DNA from: Geomonas limicola
GTDB lineage: Bacteria > Desulfobacterota > Desulfuromonadia > Geobacterales > Geobacteraceae
DNA length: 64,000 bases
Direction: 5' to 3'
NCBI RefSeq assembly: GCF_014193675.1
Contig: NZ_BLXZ01000001.1
Span: forward strand, 310,001-374,000
Under the pieces are notes generated by a model that was not told where the DNA came from, searched no databases, and saw only the letters and a program-made list of their open reading frames with translations. Each line of letters starts with the position of its first letter. The first letter of the stretch is position 1. Below are positions 8,509-17,094 of this stretch, one piece after another. Made by a program: the position numbers and the translations under genes.

Positions 8509-9012
8509 CTATTTCTTTGCCTTGGGGGCCTTTGCCTTGGGTGCTTTGGGAGCCTTGGCTGCGGGCTTGGCAGCCCCACCCTTCTTGGCCTCGATGTTGG
8601 CCATGCGCACCTCGCGCGCCTTGGCGAGGTTGTCGGCCAGACCGCGGTCCTGGGCCATCTTCCTTCTCGCCTCGGAGTAGCTCTTCGCGGAAAGCGCCTG
8701 CTTGCTGGATATGCCGAACTGCTTCTTGTAAGCACCCGGCTTCATGCTGTGGGCAGTGCTCAGGTGACGGGCCAGGGTCTTGAAGCCCCCTTTGCCACAG
8801 ATAAGACAAACTACTTCGTTCTTCTTGAAGGCTTCCTTGACGCTCACCGACGGTTTGGCCTCCTCGGCACCCTCCACCGGCTGTCCCGCCTCGAGACCTT
8901 TGAGTGCTGCATGTACTTTGGCGATTTCGGCGAGAAGCTCGTCGGAAGTCATCGGTGTACTGGAAGCGTGCGATGCTACAAGTTGTGCTGCGATTTCAAC
9001 TAAGGTCGCCAT
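8509..9012 (-). CDS. MucR/Ros family zinc-finger transcriptional regulator
   Basis: The protein is 167 residues. Residues about 55-125 carry the Ros/MucR domain with a C2H2-like finger (CLICGKGGFKTLARHLSTAH) followed by PGAYKKQFGIS and the basic YSEARRKMA segment. The N-terminal half has the short helical region used for oligomerisation. Unusually, the C-terminus is a low-complexity Ala/Lys/Pro tail of about 25 residues (AAKPAAKAPKAPKAKAP), which would add non-specific DNA affinity. MucR proteins of alphaproteobacteria bind AT-rich targets in an H-NS-like way. The AT-rich region upstream of this gene is a plausible autoregulatory target, but that is inference. Confidence 0.93.
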   Translation of the reverse strand: MATLVEIAAQLVASHASSTPMTSDELLAEIAKVHAALKGLEAGQPVEGAEEAKPSVSVKEAFKKNEVVCLICGKGGFKTLARHLSTAHSMKPGAYKKQFGISSKQALSAKSYSEARRKMAQDRGLADNLAKAREVRMANIEAKKGGAAKPAAKAPKAPKAKAPKAKK

Positions 9013-9360
9013 CCGCTACCCTCCTTTATATAGAAAATAATGAGGAAGATTATGGACAGTGAAAATACGAATGTCAATAGCTATTTGGTAGATAAACTGT
9101 CAGAGAGGATCAATAGAAAGGAAAAAGTTGTCTCAAAGAGGTGACAGCGAGCTGTTAGAGTGTCAGGGCTAGATCATTTACGGTAGAGCAGTGGTTCATT
9201 TTGATACATCTCGGTTTCGGACAGAGGGTGACTCAGAGGATATAGCGGGGAGTTTCAGACACGACCTGCAAAGATTTGTTAGCCAGGTACTCTCCATTTC
9301 TTCCATTGTCAATTGTCGATTGTCAATCGTCAACTGCTCTGAACCAGATACTGTCCATGT
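9013..9360. other. AT-rich intergenic region with short repeats
   Basis: These 348 bases separate the regulator start from the glucokinase stop, both on the minus strand. The left half is AT-rich and should contain the regulator promoter. At 9303-9334 there are interleaved copies of the seven-base unit TTGTCAA/TTGTCGA, also self-complementary in part. No gene is seen. Confidence 0.6.
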
Positions 9361-10335
9361 TCAGACAAGCGCTGCGCATGCGGCACCAAGGAGTGCCGTG
9401 CGGTCGTTGAGGATCACCTTTACCGGGATGGTGGTGAGCAGACTTCCCAGGCGCCCCTTGGTGTGGAAGGCGTCCCAGAAAACCGGTTCCTGCAGTTTGG
9501 AGAGGATGCGCGGCGCGATGCCTCCCCCCAGGTAGACACCGCCGGTGGCCAGAAAGCGCAGGGCGGCGTTTCCACACTCGGCGCCATAGACGGCGACGAA
9601 GATCTCGAGCGTCCAGGCACAGAGGGCCGAGCTTCCGGTGAGGGCCGCGTGGGTGATTACCGGGGCCGGATCCCCCTGACTGAGTGCCGCCGCGACTGAG
9701 GGATCTTCGCTCGCGTAGCGCCGGTCGCGCAGGAACCGGTAGATGTTGACCAATCCCGGACCAGAGACGATGCGCTCATAGCTTACCCGCCCAAACTCAC
9801 CTTTGAGGTACTGCAGGAGCTGCGCTTCCTCGTCGGTGCGCGGCGCGAAGTCGGCATGCCCCGCCTCGCTGGGAAGGGGCCGATGCCGTTCCCCGTCCCA
9901 GTAGGCGAGCGACTCACCCAGGCCGGTGCCGGCGGAGACCACGGCAATGGTTCCGGTCGGGTCCGGGGTGCCGGCATTGAGAACCACCACATCCTCGTCC
10001 TTGAGCGCGGCGATGCCGTAGGTGTTGGCAGCGAGATCGTTGATGAGGAGCACCCGGGGAAGCCCCACCTCGTGTGCCAACAGGGCGCCGTCGATGTGCC
10101 AGGGGAGGTTCGGAGTCTGGACCGCCTCATCGAGGATCGGCCCGGCGATGCCAAAGCAGGCGCGCTCCGCGGTGAATCGGTGTTCGCCCATGAAACGCGC
10201 CACGATCTGATAGAGGGTTTGGTACTGGGCACTGGGGTAGTGCGATTCGGCGAGCGCCACGAGTGCGCCCTCCTCCACCCGAAAAAAGGCCAAGCGGGTC
10301 GAAGTCCCCCCCACATCCCCGGCGAGAATCACCAT
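9361..10335 (-). CDS. glk: Glucokinase (ROK-unrelated Glk family)
   Basis: The protein has 324 residues from ATG 10335, chosen for the AAGGAGG site before it. It shows the phosphate-binding LAGDVGGTSTRLAFF at the N-terminus, CFGIAGPI, the catalytic region LINDLAANTYGI, the second ATP loop VVSAGTGLGESL, and GGVYLGGGIAPRI near the C-terminus. These match the bacterial hexokinase-like Glk family that phosphorylates glucose with ATP in the cytoplasm. It starts 14 bases after the stop of the glucoamylase gene on the same strand, so glucose released by that enzyme is the likely substrate. Confidence 0.95.
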   Translation of the reverse strand: MVILAGDVGGTSTRLAFFRVEEGALVALAESHYPSAQYQTLYQIVARFMGEHRFTAERACFGIAGPILDEAVQTPNLPWHIDGALLAHEVGLPRVLLINDLAANTYGIAALKDEDVVVLNAGTPDPTGTIAVVSAGTGLGESLAYWDGERHRPLPSEAGHADFAPRTDEEAQLLQYLKGEFGRVSYERIVSGPGLVNIYRFLRDRRYASEDPSVAAALSQGDPAPVITHAALTGSSALCAWTLEIFVAVYGAECGNAALRFLATGGVYLGGGIAPRILSKLQEPVFWDAFHTKGRLGSLLTTIPVKVILNDRTALLGAACAALV

Positions 10336-10349
10336 GACTGCCTCCTTGT

Positions 10350-12767
10350 CTAAACGCCCTGCCCCGCCGCCTCGAAGGTGACGAGATAGTCGGTACCTTC
10401 CCAGGTACCGGCATCGGGCCAGTAGAAGGTGAAGATAACCCGTTTGCCTGCCGCAAGCGCCGCCGTCTCCAGATCGGTCATTTCGAGACCCAGACCGGTT
10501 GCGCACGAGGCGGCGTGACGTACCGTTTCCCAGCCATCGCAGCTCCAGTAGATAAGGGCCGGAGCCAGCGTCTCGATACGCAGGTCGAGGCCGGCATCCA
10601 TGGTGCGCAGCTTGTGATTGAAACGCCAGATGCGGCGCGGTGAGTTGACCTTATCCTTCAGGTAACGCTTTACCGTCTGAGGTGGCAGATCGAACACCTT
10701 GCCGTCGGCCAGGGAGCGCACCAGTTTCAGGTACTCGGCGTGGGCCCAGACCAGCGGCTGGGCAGAGCCGGTCGGCCCGCCGCGGTAGAGTTTCCGCGCC
10801 GGGAGGTCCCGGTCGTCCCAGATCTGTTCGGACAACAAACCTTCCCGGGAAGCGAACCCCTCGAGGGTCCCCTTGAGACGCCTGGCCTCCTCCTGACGCC
10901 CGGCTGCCAGTTCGAAGTGGGCCCGCTCGCCGGTCAAAAGCGGCCACGGCCGGCCGCGACCGGTGCCGTCGAAGGGGGTGCCGTCCTCGTGCTCACCGTA
11001 GCCGTCGCCGTTGTAGCGGTACCAGGCGGGCCCCTTATCGGTCTCGAGCTTAAGGAGCGCATCCACCAGGTGCAGGGTCGCCACGATGCGCGGATCGTCT
11101 GCAGCGCGCAGCCCGAAGCGGACCAGGGCCAGGGCGTCCGGGCTCACCAGGTGCGCCACCGGGAGCATCGCCTCGGCCGCGGGACGATTGCGCAGCGGCA
11201 CCAATTCCGGGGTGCGTCCTGACTCGACCGCGGGATCCCGAACCGCTACCCTGACGTAGTAGCCGGGGAGGTCGAACTCCCGGCACCAGTCGCTGTCGGT
11301 CTGGTACATCCAGCGCTCCAGCGAGTCGTTCCAGACATCCGCCGTCTCACGCAGGTAGCGGCCAAGTGAAGGTTCGCCAGCAGACTCGGCCAGGTCGGCA
11401 CCGGCCAAAAGGGCTGCCACTTGAGCTGCGACGGTGAAGGGGGAATAACCTGGATCCTCCTCCCAGCGGTCCTGCCCACTCACCGGGCCGACACGCACCA
11501 GGTAACCAAGGGCCTTGCGCACCATGGGCCAGAAGCGCTCCAGGTCGCCCGGCTGCAGCCCCCCTTCGCGCCGGGCCAGGTCGACCAGGAGCACCGGGAG
11601 CGCGGTCTCGTCCAACTGGATACCGTTTTGCCCGGGGGTACCGTCCAGCCAGAGGTTCTGCACCCAGTGCCCATCGGCTTCCTGGGTCGCCTCGAGAAAA
11701 CCGAGTGCCCGGCGCGCATCATCCCTGGCGCCCACGGCCAGAAAGCCTCCCGCTGCCTGCACCAGGTCGCGCGGCCAAGCCAGATGATATCCCCCGAGAT
11801 CGTTATCACCACGGTTTTCTCCCCAGGGAATCGAGAGGCTCGCGATGACGCCGCCGGGAAAGTGCCCGGCCTCATGGCAGCGCAGAAGCGCCGTGCTCAC
11901 CCGGTACAGGGCGGGGAGCGGCGCCGGCTCGTCCAGGGGGAGCAGACCTTGTTGCCACCCGTTCCAGCGTTTCAGGTACTCGTCGCGCGCCGCAGGAAAT
12001 CCCTCGCAGAGGGCGGATCGGGCACGCTGACCGGCCTCGGCCGCACCTTCGCCGAAACCGAGGGCGAGCAGGAAGGAGCCTTTTTGCGCCGCCAGGTCGA
12101 TCTCGGCGCAGAGCGCTACGTTCCCGTTATCGGCACGGCTGTACTGCCAGGAAAGGGAGCCGTGCTGCTTGAGATCCTGCCAGCCGTCCGAGCGACCGAC
12201 ATAGCCTGCCGAACGCACGAGCCAGGGGACCGAGCAGGCCAGTGCAAGCGCCAAACCGTTGCGCTCGGCGCAGAGCAGTTCCACTCCCTTGTACTCGCCG
12301 AGCCACGCGTTGTTGCCACCACCCTGGTTTCCCAGGTGCGGGGCCAGGAGCACGAAAAGCCGGTAGCCGTGCAACCCTCCCTCAAACGGCCTGAAGCTGG
12401 TCTGTTGCAAAAGCACCGGGCGGCGTGGGTCGCTCAACAGCTCTTTCTCGACAAGGTAGCGCCCTTGGTTGCAGCGGGTCACCACCCGAAACGCAGGGAC
12501 TCCCGGAGCAAGCCAGGTAAGTTCGGCGGAGGTGTCGCGCTGTTCTTCGGAGAAAAAACGGGCGCCGTCGGTGACCACGAGCCCCAGGTCACGCACGCAG
12601 GCGCGATCAATGCGCGGGTAGTAGATTTCGTTCACGATGCCGTGCCCCACGGTAAACCAGAGCGGACTTGCTCCGCTCAGCGCGGTTCCCACCCCGGATT
12701 TGGCACTGGAGGTCCAGCGTGCCGCAACTCCCGGCCAGCCAGGTGCATTGTACTCGTCAGGTCGCAT
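10350..12767 (-). CDS. GH15 glucan 1,4-alpha-glucosidase (glucoamylase/glucodextranase-like)
   Basis: The protein has 805 residues with no signal peptide, so it should act in the cytoplasm. The first 270 residues match the glucodextranase N-terminal beta domain (SGASPLWFTVGHGIVNEIYY). An (alpha/alpha)6 GH15 catalytic domain follows (about 280-680) with WGENRGDNDLGGYHLAWPRDL. Candidate catalytic glutamates lie in DRWEEDPGYSPFT (acid) and LLSEQIWDD (base). A short C-terminal domain follows. It would remove glucose from the non-reducing ends of alpha-glucans such as glycogen. The gene is followed directly by glk on the same transcript, which gives a glycogen-to-glucose-6-phosphate route that does not use phosphorylase. 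Confidence 0.93.
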   Translation of the reverse strand: MRPDEYNAPGWPGVAARWTSSAKSGVGTALSGASPLWFTVGHGIVNEIYYPRIDRACVRDLGLVVTDGARFFSEEQRDTSAELTWLAPGVPAFRVVTRCNQGRYLVEKELLSDPRRPVLLQQTSFRPFEGGLHGYRLFVLLAPHLGNQGGGNNAWLGEYKGVELLCAERNGLALALACSVPWLVRSAGYVGRSDGWQDLKQHGSLSWQYSRADNGNVALCAEIDLAAQKGSFLLALGFGEGAAEAGQRARSALCEGFPAARDEYLKRWNGWQQGLLPLDEPAPLPALYRVSTALLRCHEAGHFPGGVIASLSIPWGENRGDNDLGGYHLAWPRDLVQAAGGFLAVGARDDARRALGFLEATQEADGHWVQNLWLDGTPGQNGIQLDETALPVLLVDLARREGGLQPGDLERFWPMVRKALGYLVRVGPVSGQDRWEEDPGYSPFTVAAQVAALLAGADLAESAGEPSLGRYLRETADVWNDSLERWMYQTDSDWCREFDLPGYYVRVAVRDPAVESGRTPELVPLRNRPAAEAMLPVAHLVSPDALALVRFGLRAADDPRIVATLHLVDALLKLETDKGPAWYRYNGDGYGEHEDGTPFDGTGRGRPWPLLTGERAHFELAAGRQEEARRLKGTLEGFASREGLLSEQIWDDRDLPARKLYRGGPTGSAQPLVWAHAEYLKLVRSLADGKVFDLPPQTVKRYLKDKVNSPRRIWRFNHKLRTMDAGLDLRIETLAPALIYWSCDGWETVRHAASCATGLGLEMTDLETAALAAGKRVIFTFYWPDAGTWEGTDYLVTFEAAGQGV

Positions 12768-12875
12768 GAGGTTCTCCCGGACGACGTTATCATTAGCATT
12801 TGTCTATTTTTACCTCCGTTATGATAGCGGCAATTAGCGGCAAGGCAAGGGATTGGGTCGGCGGGATGGGACGGC

Positions 12876-12907
12876 AAAAAGCCGCCAAAGCGGTTGCTTT
12901 GACGGCT
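12876..12907 (-). terminator. Terminator of the pqi operon
   Basis: On the minus strand AGCCGTCAAAGC pairs with GCTTTGGCGGCT around a four-base loop and is followed by TTTTTGCC. It lies about 180 bases past the pqiC stop. Confidence 0.75.
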
Positions 12908-12994
12908 CAGAAAAAGGGGGCGGAATCGGCTGTTGTTAGTCGGACCTCGCCGGGCCCAATAAGGGAGGGAGTGCGGCGCGGCGAAACCTAAAAA

Positions 12995-13033
12995 ACGAAT
13001 CCCCCTTGCCCCCCCTTTTCCAAAGGGGGGAAC
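12995..13033. repeat. Intergenic CCCCC/AAAGGGGG repeat
   Basis: This is a second copy of the repeat at 8334, with TTTTCCAAAG in place of CTTCGCAAAG at the centre. It sits between the pqiC stop and the operon terminator. Confidence 0.75.
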
Positions 13034-13084
13034 GTGAGGGCTCGGTTACCGGCTGAAGCTCGGGCATGCCTTAGTCCCCATCTA

Positions 13085-13735
13085 TCAGGGGGCGGTACCC
13101 GGGGCTTTCGCTATTGCCTGGGCTATTGCTCGGCTGAGCGCGGAGAGGGCGCGACTGTAGGCTGCTACCAGGGAATCGTACCCCTCCCCTGCCGCCTCCT
13201 TGAGCTGCAGTGATCCGCTGCGCGGTGCGCTGTCCGGGGCACCGCGTAAGGTCCAGGAGATCTGCAGGTCGATCCCCTGCCCTGGCAGGGCCTCGAAACG
13301 TTCCACGTCGAGAAGCAACCGCAGATCGGCGCTGGCACCTGCATGTTCCTGGTGGGTGAAAACTCGCCCCGGTCCGAGCAGGCGCCCGAGATCAGCGGCA
13401 ACCACTCGCGCGATCCCTGCCTTGAGCGGCTCGGCCCAGCGCTGCTGCTCGAGGATCTCGACTCGGTTGTCGGCTTGCCGCACCACGAGTTGCGGCCGAT
13501 CGACCAGTTCGGGAAGGGTCACCGGACCGACCGCGACACGCGGCTCGGCCAAAGCGGCAGCGGGAGCCGGGATCGGACGACCGGGAAGCCGCCCGGCGGC
13601 CGGCGCCGGCTGCCCCTGAGAAGCGAGCGAGGGGGCAAGGGGCTCAAGGGTGTAAAAGCTCACCTGGGGCGACCTCGAACAGCCGGAAGCAAGCGTGAGG
13701 AGGGCCAGCGCCCCCGCGAAGTAGATGCGCCTCAT
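13085..13735 (-). CDS. pqiC: PqiC-like outer-membrane lipoprotein
   Basis: The protein has 216 residues with a lipoprotein signal ending LLTLASGC, followed by the ABC-type transport auxiliary lipoprotein fold: SFYTLEPL, VAVGPVTLPELVDRPQLVVR, WAEPLKAGIARVVAADLGRLL. A Pro/Ala-rich insert (about 40-65) precedes the domain. PqiC docks at the outer membrane and contacts the PqiB tube to complete a route for phospholipid movement across the periplasm. The start overlaps the pqiB stop (ATGA), consistent with translational coupling. Confidence 0.9.
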   Translation of the reverse strand: MRRIYFAGALALLTLASGCSRSPQVSFYTLEPLAPSLASQGQPAPAAGRLPGRPIPAPAAALAEPRVAVGPVTLPELVDRPQLVVRQADNRVEILEQQRWAEPLKAGIARVVAADLGRLLGPGRVFTHQEHAGASADLRLLLDVERFEALPGQGIDLQISWTLRGAPDSAPRSGSLQLKEAAGEGYDSLVAAYSRALSALSRAIAQAIAKAPGTAP

Positions 13736-15429
13736 TTCTTGTCCTCCTGTTTGCCGCGGACCAGCGATTCGGGGTGCTGCTCCAGATAGTCACCCAGAAC
13801 CCTGAGCGACTGTGCGGCACGGGAGACCTCACGCAGGGTGTCGCGCAGGTCGAGTTGCAACGGCGCGTCGGGGGCGAGCACACCGTTCGCCTGTCCCAGC
13901 GTACCGCGTGCCTGGCCCAGGGTGCGTTTCAGTTCGTCGAGGGTACCGCGCACGTCCTCGAGCGATTTGCGGGCTTCAACCAGCGTGGAGCGGGCCTCAG
14001 GGACCACCGACTGGTCGACGTTCTTCAAGAGCCGGTCCGCACTCTTGAGCGTGGCATCCAGCGACTGCACGGTCTTGCGGGCGTCGCCACCCAGCTCCTC
14101 GAGCGGCATCTTCTCGAACTTCTGCACGATGCGCATGAGCTGTTTCTGCAACTCACCCATGGAACCGGGCACGGTCGGGAAGTGCGGAGGGTTTGTGCTC
14201 CAGTCGATGTGAGCCACTTTCGCCTTCGGGAAGAAGTCGAGCGAAACGTAGAGCTGCCCGGTCACCAGGCTGCCGCTTTTGATCTCGGCCCGAAATCCAT
14301 GCGCCACCAGGGAGTCGATGAGTTGGCGGGAACTCAGGGGTGCCACCTGGCGGTTCTTGTCGCGCCCCTGTGCCTTGAGCCGTTCCGGGTAGAGCTGGAT
14401 CTCCACCGGGATGGCCACGTCGGAGTTGTTGGCGTTGAGGGCGACATCGATCCGGGTCACCTCCCCTACCGTCACCCCGCGCAGGTCGACCGGCGCGCCG
14501 ACCGCAAGTCCGCGCACCGATTCCTGGAACACCAGGGTGTACCGCTCGGCGACCTCGGCATGCTTGAAGGCTTCTTCCTTGGTGCCGTAGAGTGCAAATA
14601 CCGAGTTCCCCTGCGCAGGCGGGGCGTTGAAGCGGTCCTCCGGTGTCTGGAAGGCAATTCCGCCCAGGAGGATGGAGACCAGCGACTCGGTGTTCACCTT
14701 GATGCCGCTTGCGTTGAGCGATACATCGACGCCGCTGGCGTGCCAGAAGACCGAGTTGGTCTTCACATACTGGTCGAAGGGGGCCCTGATAAAGGCACGG
14801 ATGGTGACCCCCTTGCCGTCCGGGTCGAGTTCGGTACCAATCACGTGCCCCACCTGCAGGCGCCGGAAAAAGACCGGGGCCGAGGCGTCCACCGAGCCGA
14901 CGTCGTCGGCATGCAGCACGAACTGGCGTCCGGGGACCTCGAGGGAGACCGCGGGGGGGGCATCCAGCCCCACGAACTCGTCGCGGCGCTCGGAAGAGGT
15001 GCCGGCGTCCACCCCGATGTAGGAACCACCGATCAGGGTACCAAGCCCGGTCACGCTCCCTCCGGAGATGCGGGCACGCACCACGTAGAAGCGGGTGTCC
15101 TTCACCAAAAGTCCCCGGGCATCCTTGGTCATCTCGGCGGTGACCACCACGTGCGAGCGGTCCTTCGAGATGGCAAGCCCCTTCACCTCGCCGATCTGCA
15201 CGTCCTTGTACTTGATCTTGGTTTTGCCCGCCTCCATCCCCTCGCCGGTCTTGAAGATGATGGTGATGGTCTCCCCGCGATCCAGGATCGCCTTGGCGGC
15301 GATCGAGAGCCCTACCAGAGCGGCGACGATGGGGATGATCCAGACCAGCTGGATCGAGAAGCGGCGGCGCGGTTCGCTGACCGCTTCGGGGATCTCCGGG
15401 AGTTCCGGATTAGTGGGCGTCTCGTTCAT
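13732..15429 (-). CDS. pqiB: PqiB-like intermembrane transport protein with three MCE domains
   Basis: The protein has 565 residues, close to the length of E. coli PqiB. A single N-terminal membrane segment (about 27-48, FSIQLVWIIPIVAALVGLSI) is followed by three MCE domains, recognisable by ETITIIFKTGEGMEAGKTKI, RQFVLHADDVGSV and YTLVFQESVRGLAVGAPVD. A long C-terminal helical region (about 420-540) with repeated LDELKRTLGQARGTLGQ heptads would form the needle. Three MCE domains fit PqiB rather than the seven-domain LetB. It should span the periplasm and pass lipids between membranes. Confidence 0.93.
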   Translation of the reverse strand: MNETPTNPELPEIPEAVSEPRRRFSIQLVWIIPIVAALVGLSIAAKAILDRGETITIIFKTGEGMEAGKTKIKYKDVQIGEVKGLAISKDRSHVVVTAEMTKDARGLLVKDTRFYVVRARISGGSVTGLGTLIGGSYIGVDAGTSSERRDEFVGLDAPPAVSLEVPGRQFVLHADDVGSVDASAPVFFRRLQVGHVIGTELDPDGKGVTIRAFIRAPFDQYVKTNSVFWHASGVDVSLNASGIKVNTESLVSILLGGIAFQTPEDRFNAPPAQGNSVFALYGTKEEAFKHAEVAERYTLVFQESVRGLAVGAPVDLRGVTVGEVTRIDVALNANNSDVAIPVEIQLYPERLKAQGRDKNRQVAPLSSRQLIDSLVAHGFRAEIKSGSLVTGQLYVSLDFFPKAKVAHIDWSTNPPHFPTVPGSMGELQKQLMRIVQKFEKMPLEELGGDARKTVQSLDATLKSADRLLKNVDQSVVPEARSTLVEARKSLEDVRGTLDELKRTLGQARGTLGQANGVLAPDAPLQLDLRDTLREVSRAAQSLRVLGDYLEQHPESLVRGKQEDKK

Positions 15430-16060
15430 GGCCTCTCTCTTTGTACAGGGGATCCCAGATCAGCCGGGGATCGAATTTCAGTGAAGCTAACATGGTGAGC
15501 ACCACGACAGCGCCGAAGGCGACCGCGGCGGGACCCGCCTTCACCGTGGCCAGCGCCCCCAGCTGCACCAGGGCTGCCAAGAGCGTCACCACGTAGATGT
15601 CGAGCATGGACCAGCGTCCCACGAGTTCCACCATCCGGTAGAGCCGGGTGCGCTGGCGCGGCTCCCAGGTAGAGCGGCGCTGCACCGAGATGAGCAGCAC
15701 GGTGAGCGAAACAAGCTTCATAAGCGGGATCAGGATGCTCGCGATGAAGACCACCGCGGCGATACCCCACGAACCGGTCTTCCAGAGGTGGATCACCCCG
15801 CTCATGATGGTGTCCTTGCGGTAGCTGATCAGCGAGCCGGTCTCCATCATGGTGAGCAGGTTCGCCGGTATGTAGAGGATGTAGCCCGCGATCAGAAAGG
15901 CCCAGCAGCTGGCGATGGAGCCGGGCTTGCGGGCGTGCAGGTACGCGCCGCAGCGCGGGCAGTGCGCGGCCTGGCGCGGGTTTCTGACCCGGGAGACCAG
16001 GTTGCAGACATGACAGGCACAAAGACCCAGGCTGGCGGCGCTTCCGGAGAGCCCGTTCAT
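15410..16060 (-). CDS. pqiA: PqiA-domain inner-membrane protein (second half)
   Basis: The protein has 216 residues: an N-terminal zinc ribbon (CHVCN...CPRCG), then four membrane segments with the PqiA signatures AFLIAGYILYIPANLLTMM and GSWGIAAVVFIASILIP. It corresponds to the second half of the fused 417-residue E. coli PqiA. ATG 16060 overlaps the stop of the first half (ATGA), and its own stop overlaps the pqiB start by 20 bases. PqiA is the inner-membrane partner of the PqiB tube. Confidence 0.9.
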   Translation of the reverse strand: MNGLSGSAASLGLCACHVCNLVSRVRNPRQAAHCPRCGAYLHARKPGSIASCWAFLIAGYILYIPANLLTMMETGSLISYRKDTIMSGVIHLWKTGSWGIAAVVFIASILIPLMKLVSLTVLLISVQRRSTWEPRQRTRLYRMVELVGRWSMLDIYVVTLLAALVQLGALATVKAGPAAVAFGAVVVLTMLASLKFDPRLIWDPLYKERGHERDAH

Positions 16061-16686
16061 GGCGCCACCCTGCGGCCGTTGATCCGGTCCACGCAACACC
16101 AGACGTCCCGCGTACTGAAGGAGGCAGCTGCGGCGGCGATGAGCAAGGTCAACACAGCAAAGGACCAGAGCGCCACCCCGGGGATGACCCGGAAGTTGCT
16201 GGTGAGCTTCACCAGGGAGACCAGGATCCCCAGCATGAAGACCTCCACCATCCCCCAGGGTTCGGCGAGGCGCAGCAGGCGCAGAAGCTGGTTGTAGCCC
16301 GGCGCCAGCATGGTCAGCCGCAGCGGCAAAAGCAGGTAGACCAGGGAGAGGATCTCCAGAGCCGGGATGACGACGGCGGTGATGAAGACCACCGTCGCGA
16401 CCGCCTGCATATCCTGCCCCCACAGCGAGTGCACCGCACCCATGAGGGTAATCCCCTTGAGTGAGCCCTGGCTCTCGATAGCGAAGATGGGGAACCCGTT
16501 GGCGACCAGGAAGACCAGCGCGGCGCTCATCGCGTAGGCGAGTGTCCGGTTGATGCTGTCGGTGGCGTTACGGTACAAGACCGCACCGCAGCGCGGGCAG
16601 GTCGCCGCGCATCCGGGTTTGAGCGTGATCTCGCGCTGCAACAGGTCGCAGTCGTGACAGGCTATGAGGGGTGCAGGTTGGGACAT
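16057..16686 (-). CDS. pqiA: PqiA-domain inner-membrane protein (first half)
   Basis: The protein has 209 residues. The start at 16686 is chosen because the sequence MSQPAPLIACHDCDLL opens directly on the zinc ribbon (CHDCD...CPRCG). Four membrane segments follow, with the PqiA signatures VFLVANGFPIFAIESQG and VVFITAVVIPALEILSL. It is the equivalent of the first half of E. coli PqiA, encoded here as a separate protein that ends in an ATGA overlap with the second half. It heads the four-gene unit pqiA1-pqiA2-pqiB-pqiC. Confidence 0.9.
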   Translation of the reverse strand: MSQPAPLIACHDCDLLQREITLKPGCAATCPRCGAVLYRNATDSINRTLAYAMSAALVFLVANGFPIFAIESQGSLKGITLMGAVHSLWGQDMQAVATVVFITAVVIPALEILSLVYLLLPLRLTMLAPGYNQLLRLLRLAEPWGMVEVFMLGILVSLVKLTSNFRVIPGVALWSFAVLTLLIAAAAASFSTRDVWCCVDRINGRRVAP

Positions 16687-17094
16687 AATGTATAGGCTCG
16701 GTTCAACCGGGCGCGTTCTTGAATGACAAAAGGGCCGCAGCCTGAGCAGCAACCCCGAAGACGAAGGACATTATAGCCACGGAGCCACCAAGGGCACGGA
16801 GAAAAACCGTTCTCAGTCACTAACAAGAGGGACCACAGATCCGGGAAGATAACCGTATAACGTTCAAGCTTAAATATCCAAAGATTGAGTATACCTTCAA
16901 AATGTTTTGCTTACAGCCAAGCCGAAACCCTTTTATGCCTGGAGGTTTCTCTCCGTGTGCTTGGTGGCTCCATGGCAAAACAGATTGTTCCCGAAATTCT
17001 GATTCATCAGGAATTTCTATTACCGTATTTCATGATAACAGGCAAGCGGCATTTACTGCCAGCCTGAAGCGCTAACCCCTATCTTAGGGCGGGG
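16687..17094. other. Intergenic region with an inverted pair of CACGGAG repeats
   Basis: The stretch holds a CACGGAG-type repeat at 16773-16805 and an inverted copy at 16948-16978. They are about 140 bases apart, so the segment could fold into a long hairpin. The AT-rich centre should carry the pqi promoter. I see no convincing gene; a 60-codon plus-strand frame has no recognisable content. Confidence 0.6.

Noticed and set aside
9303..9334. CRISPR-like array
   Set aside because: The units are seven bases, overlapping and without spacers; no cas gene is present anywhere in the window.
13774..15498. 574-codon plus-strand frame opposite pqiB
   Set aside because: Antisense shadow of a well-supported MCE protein.
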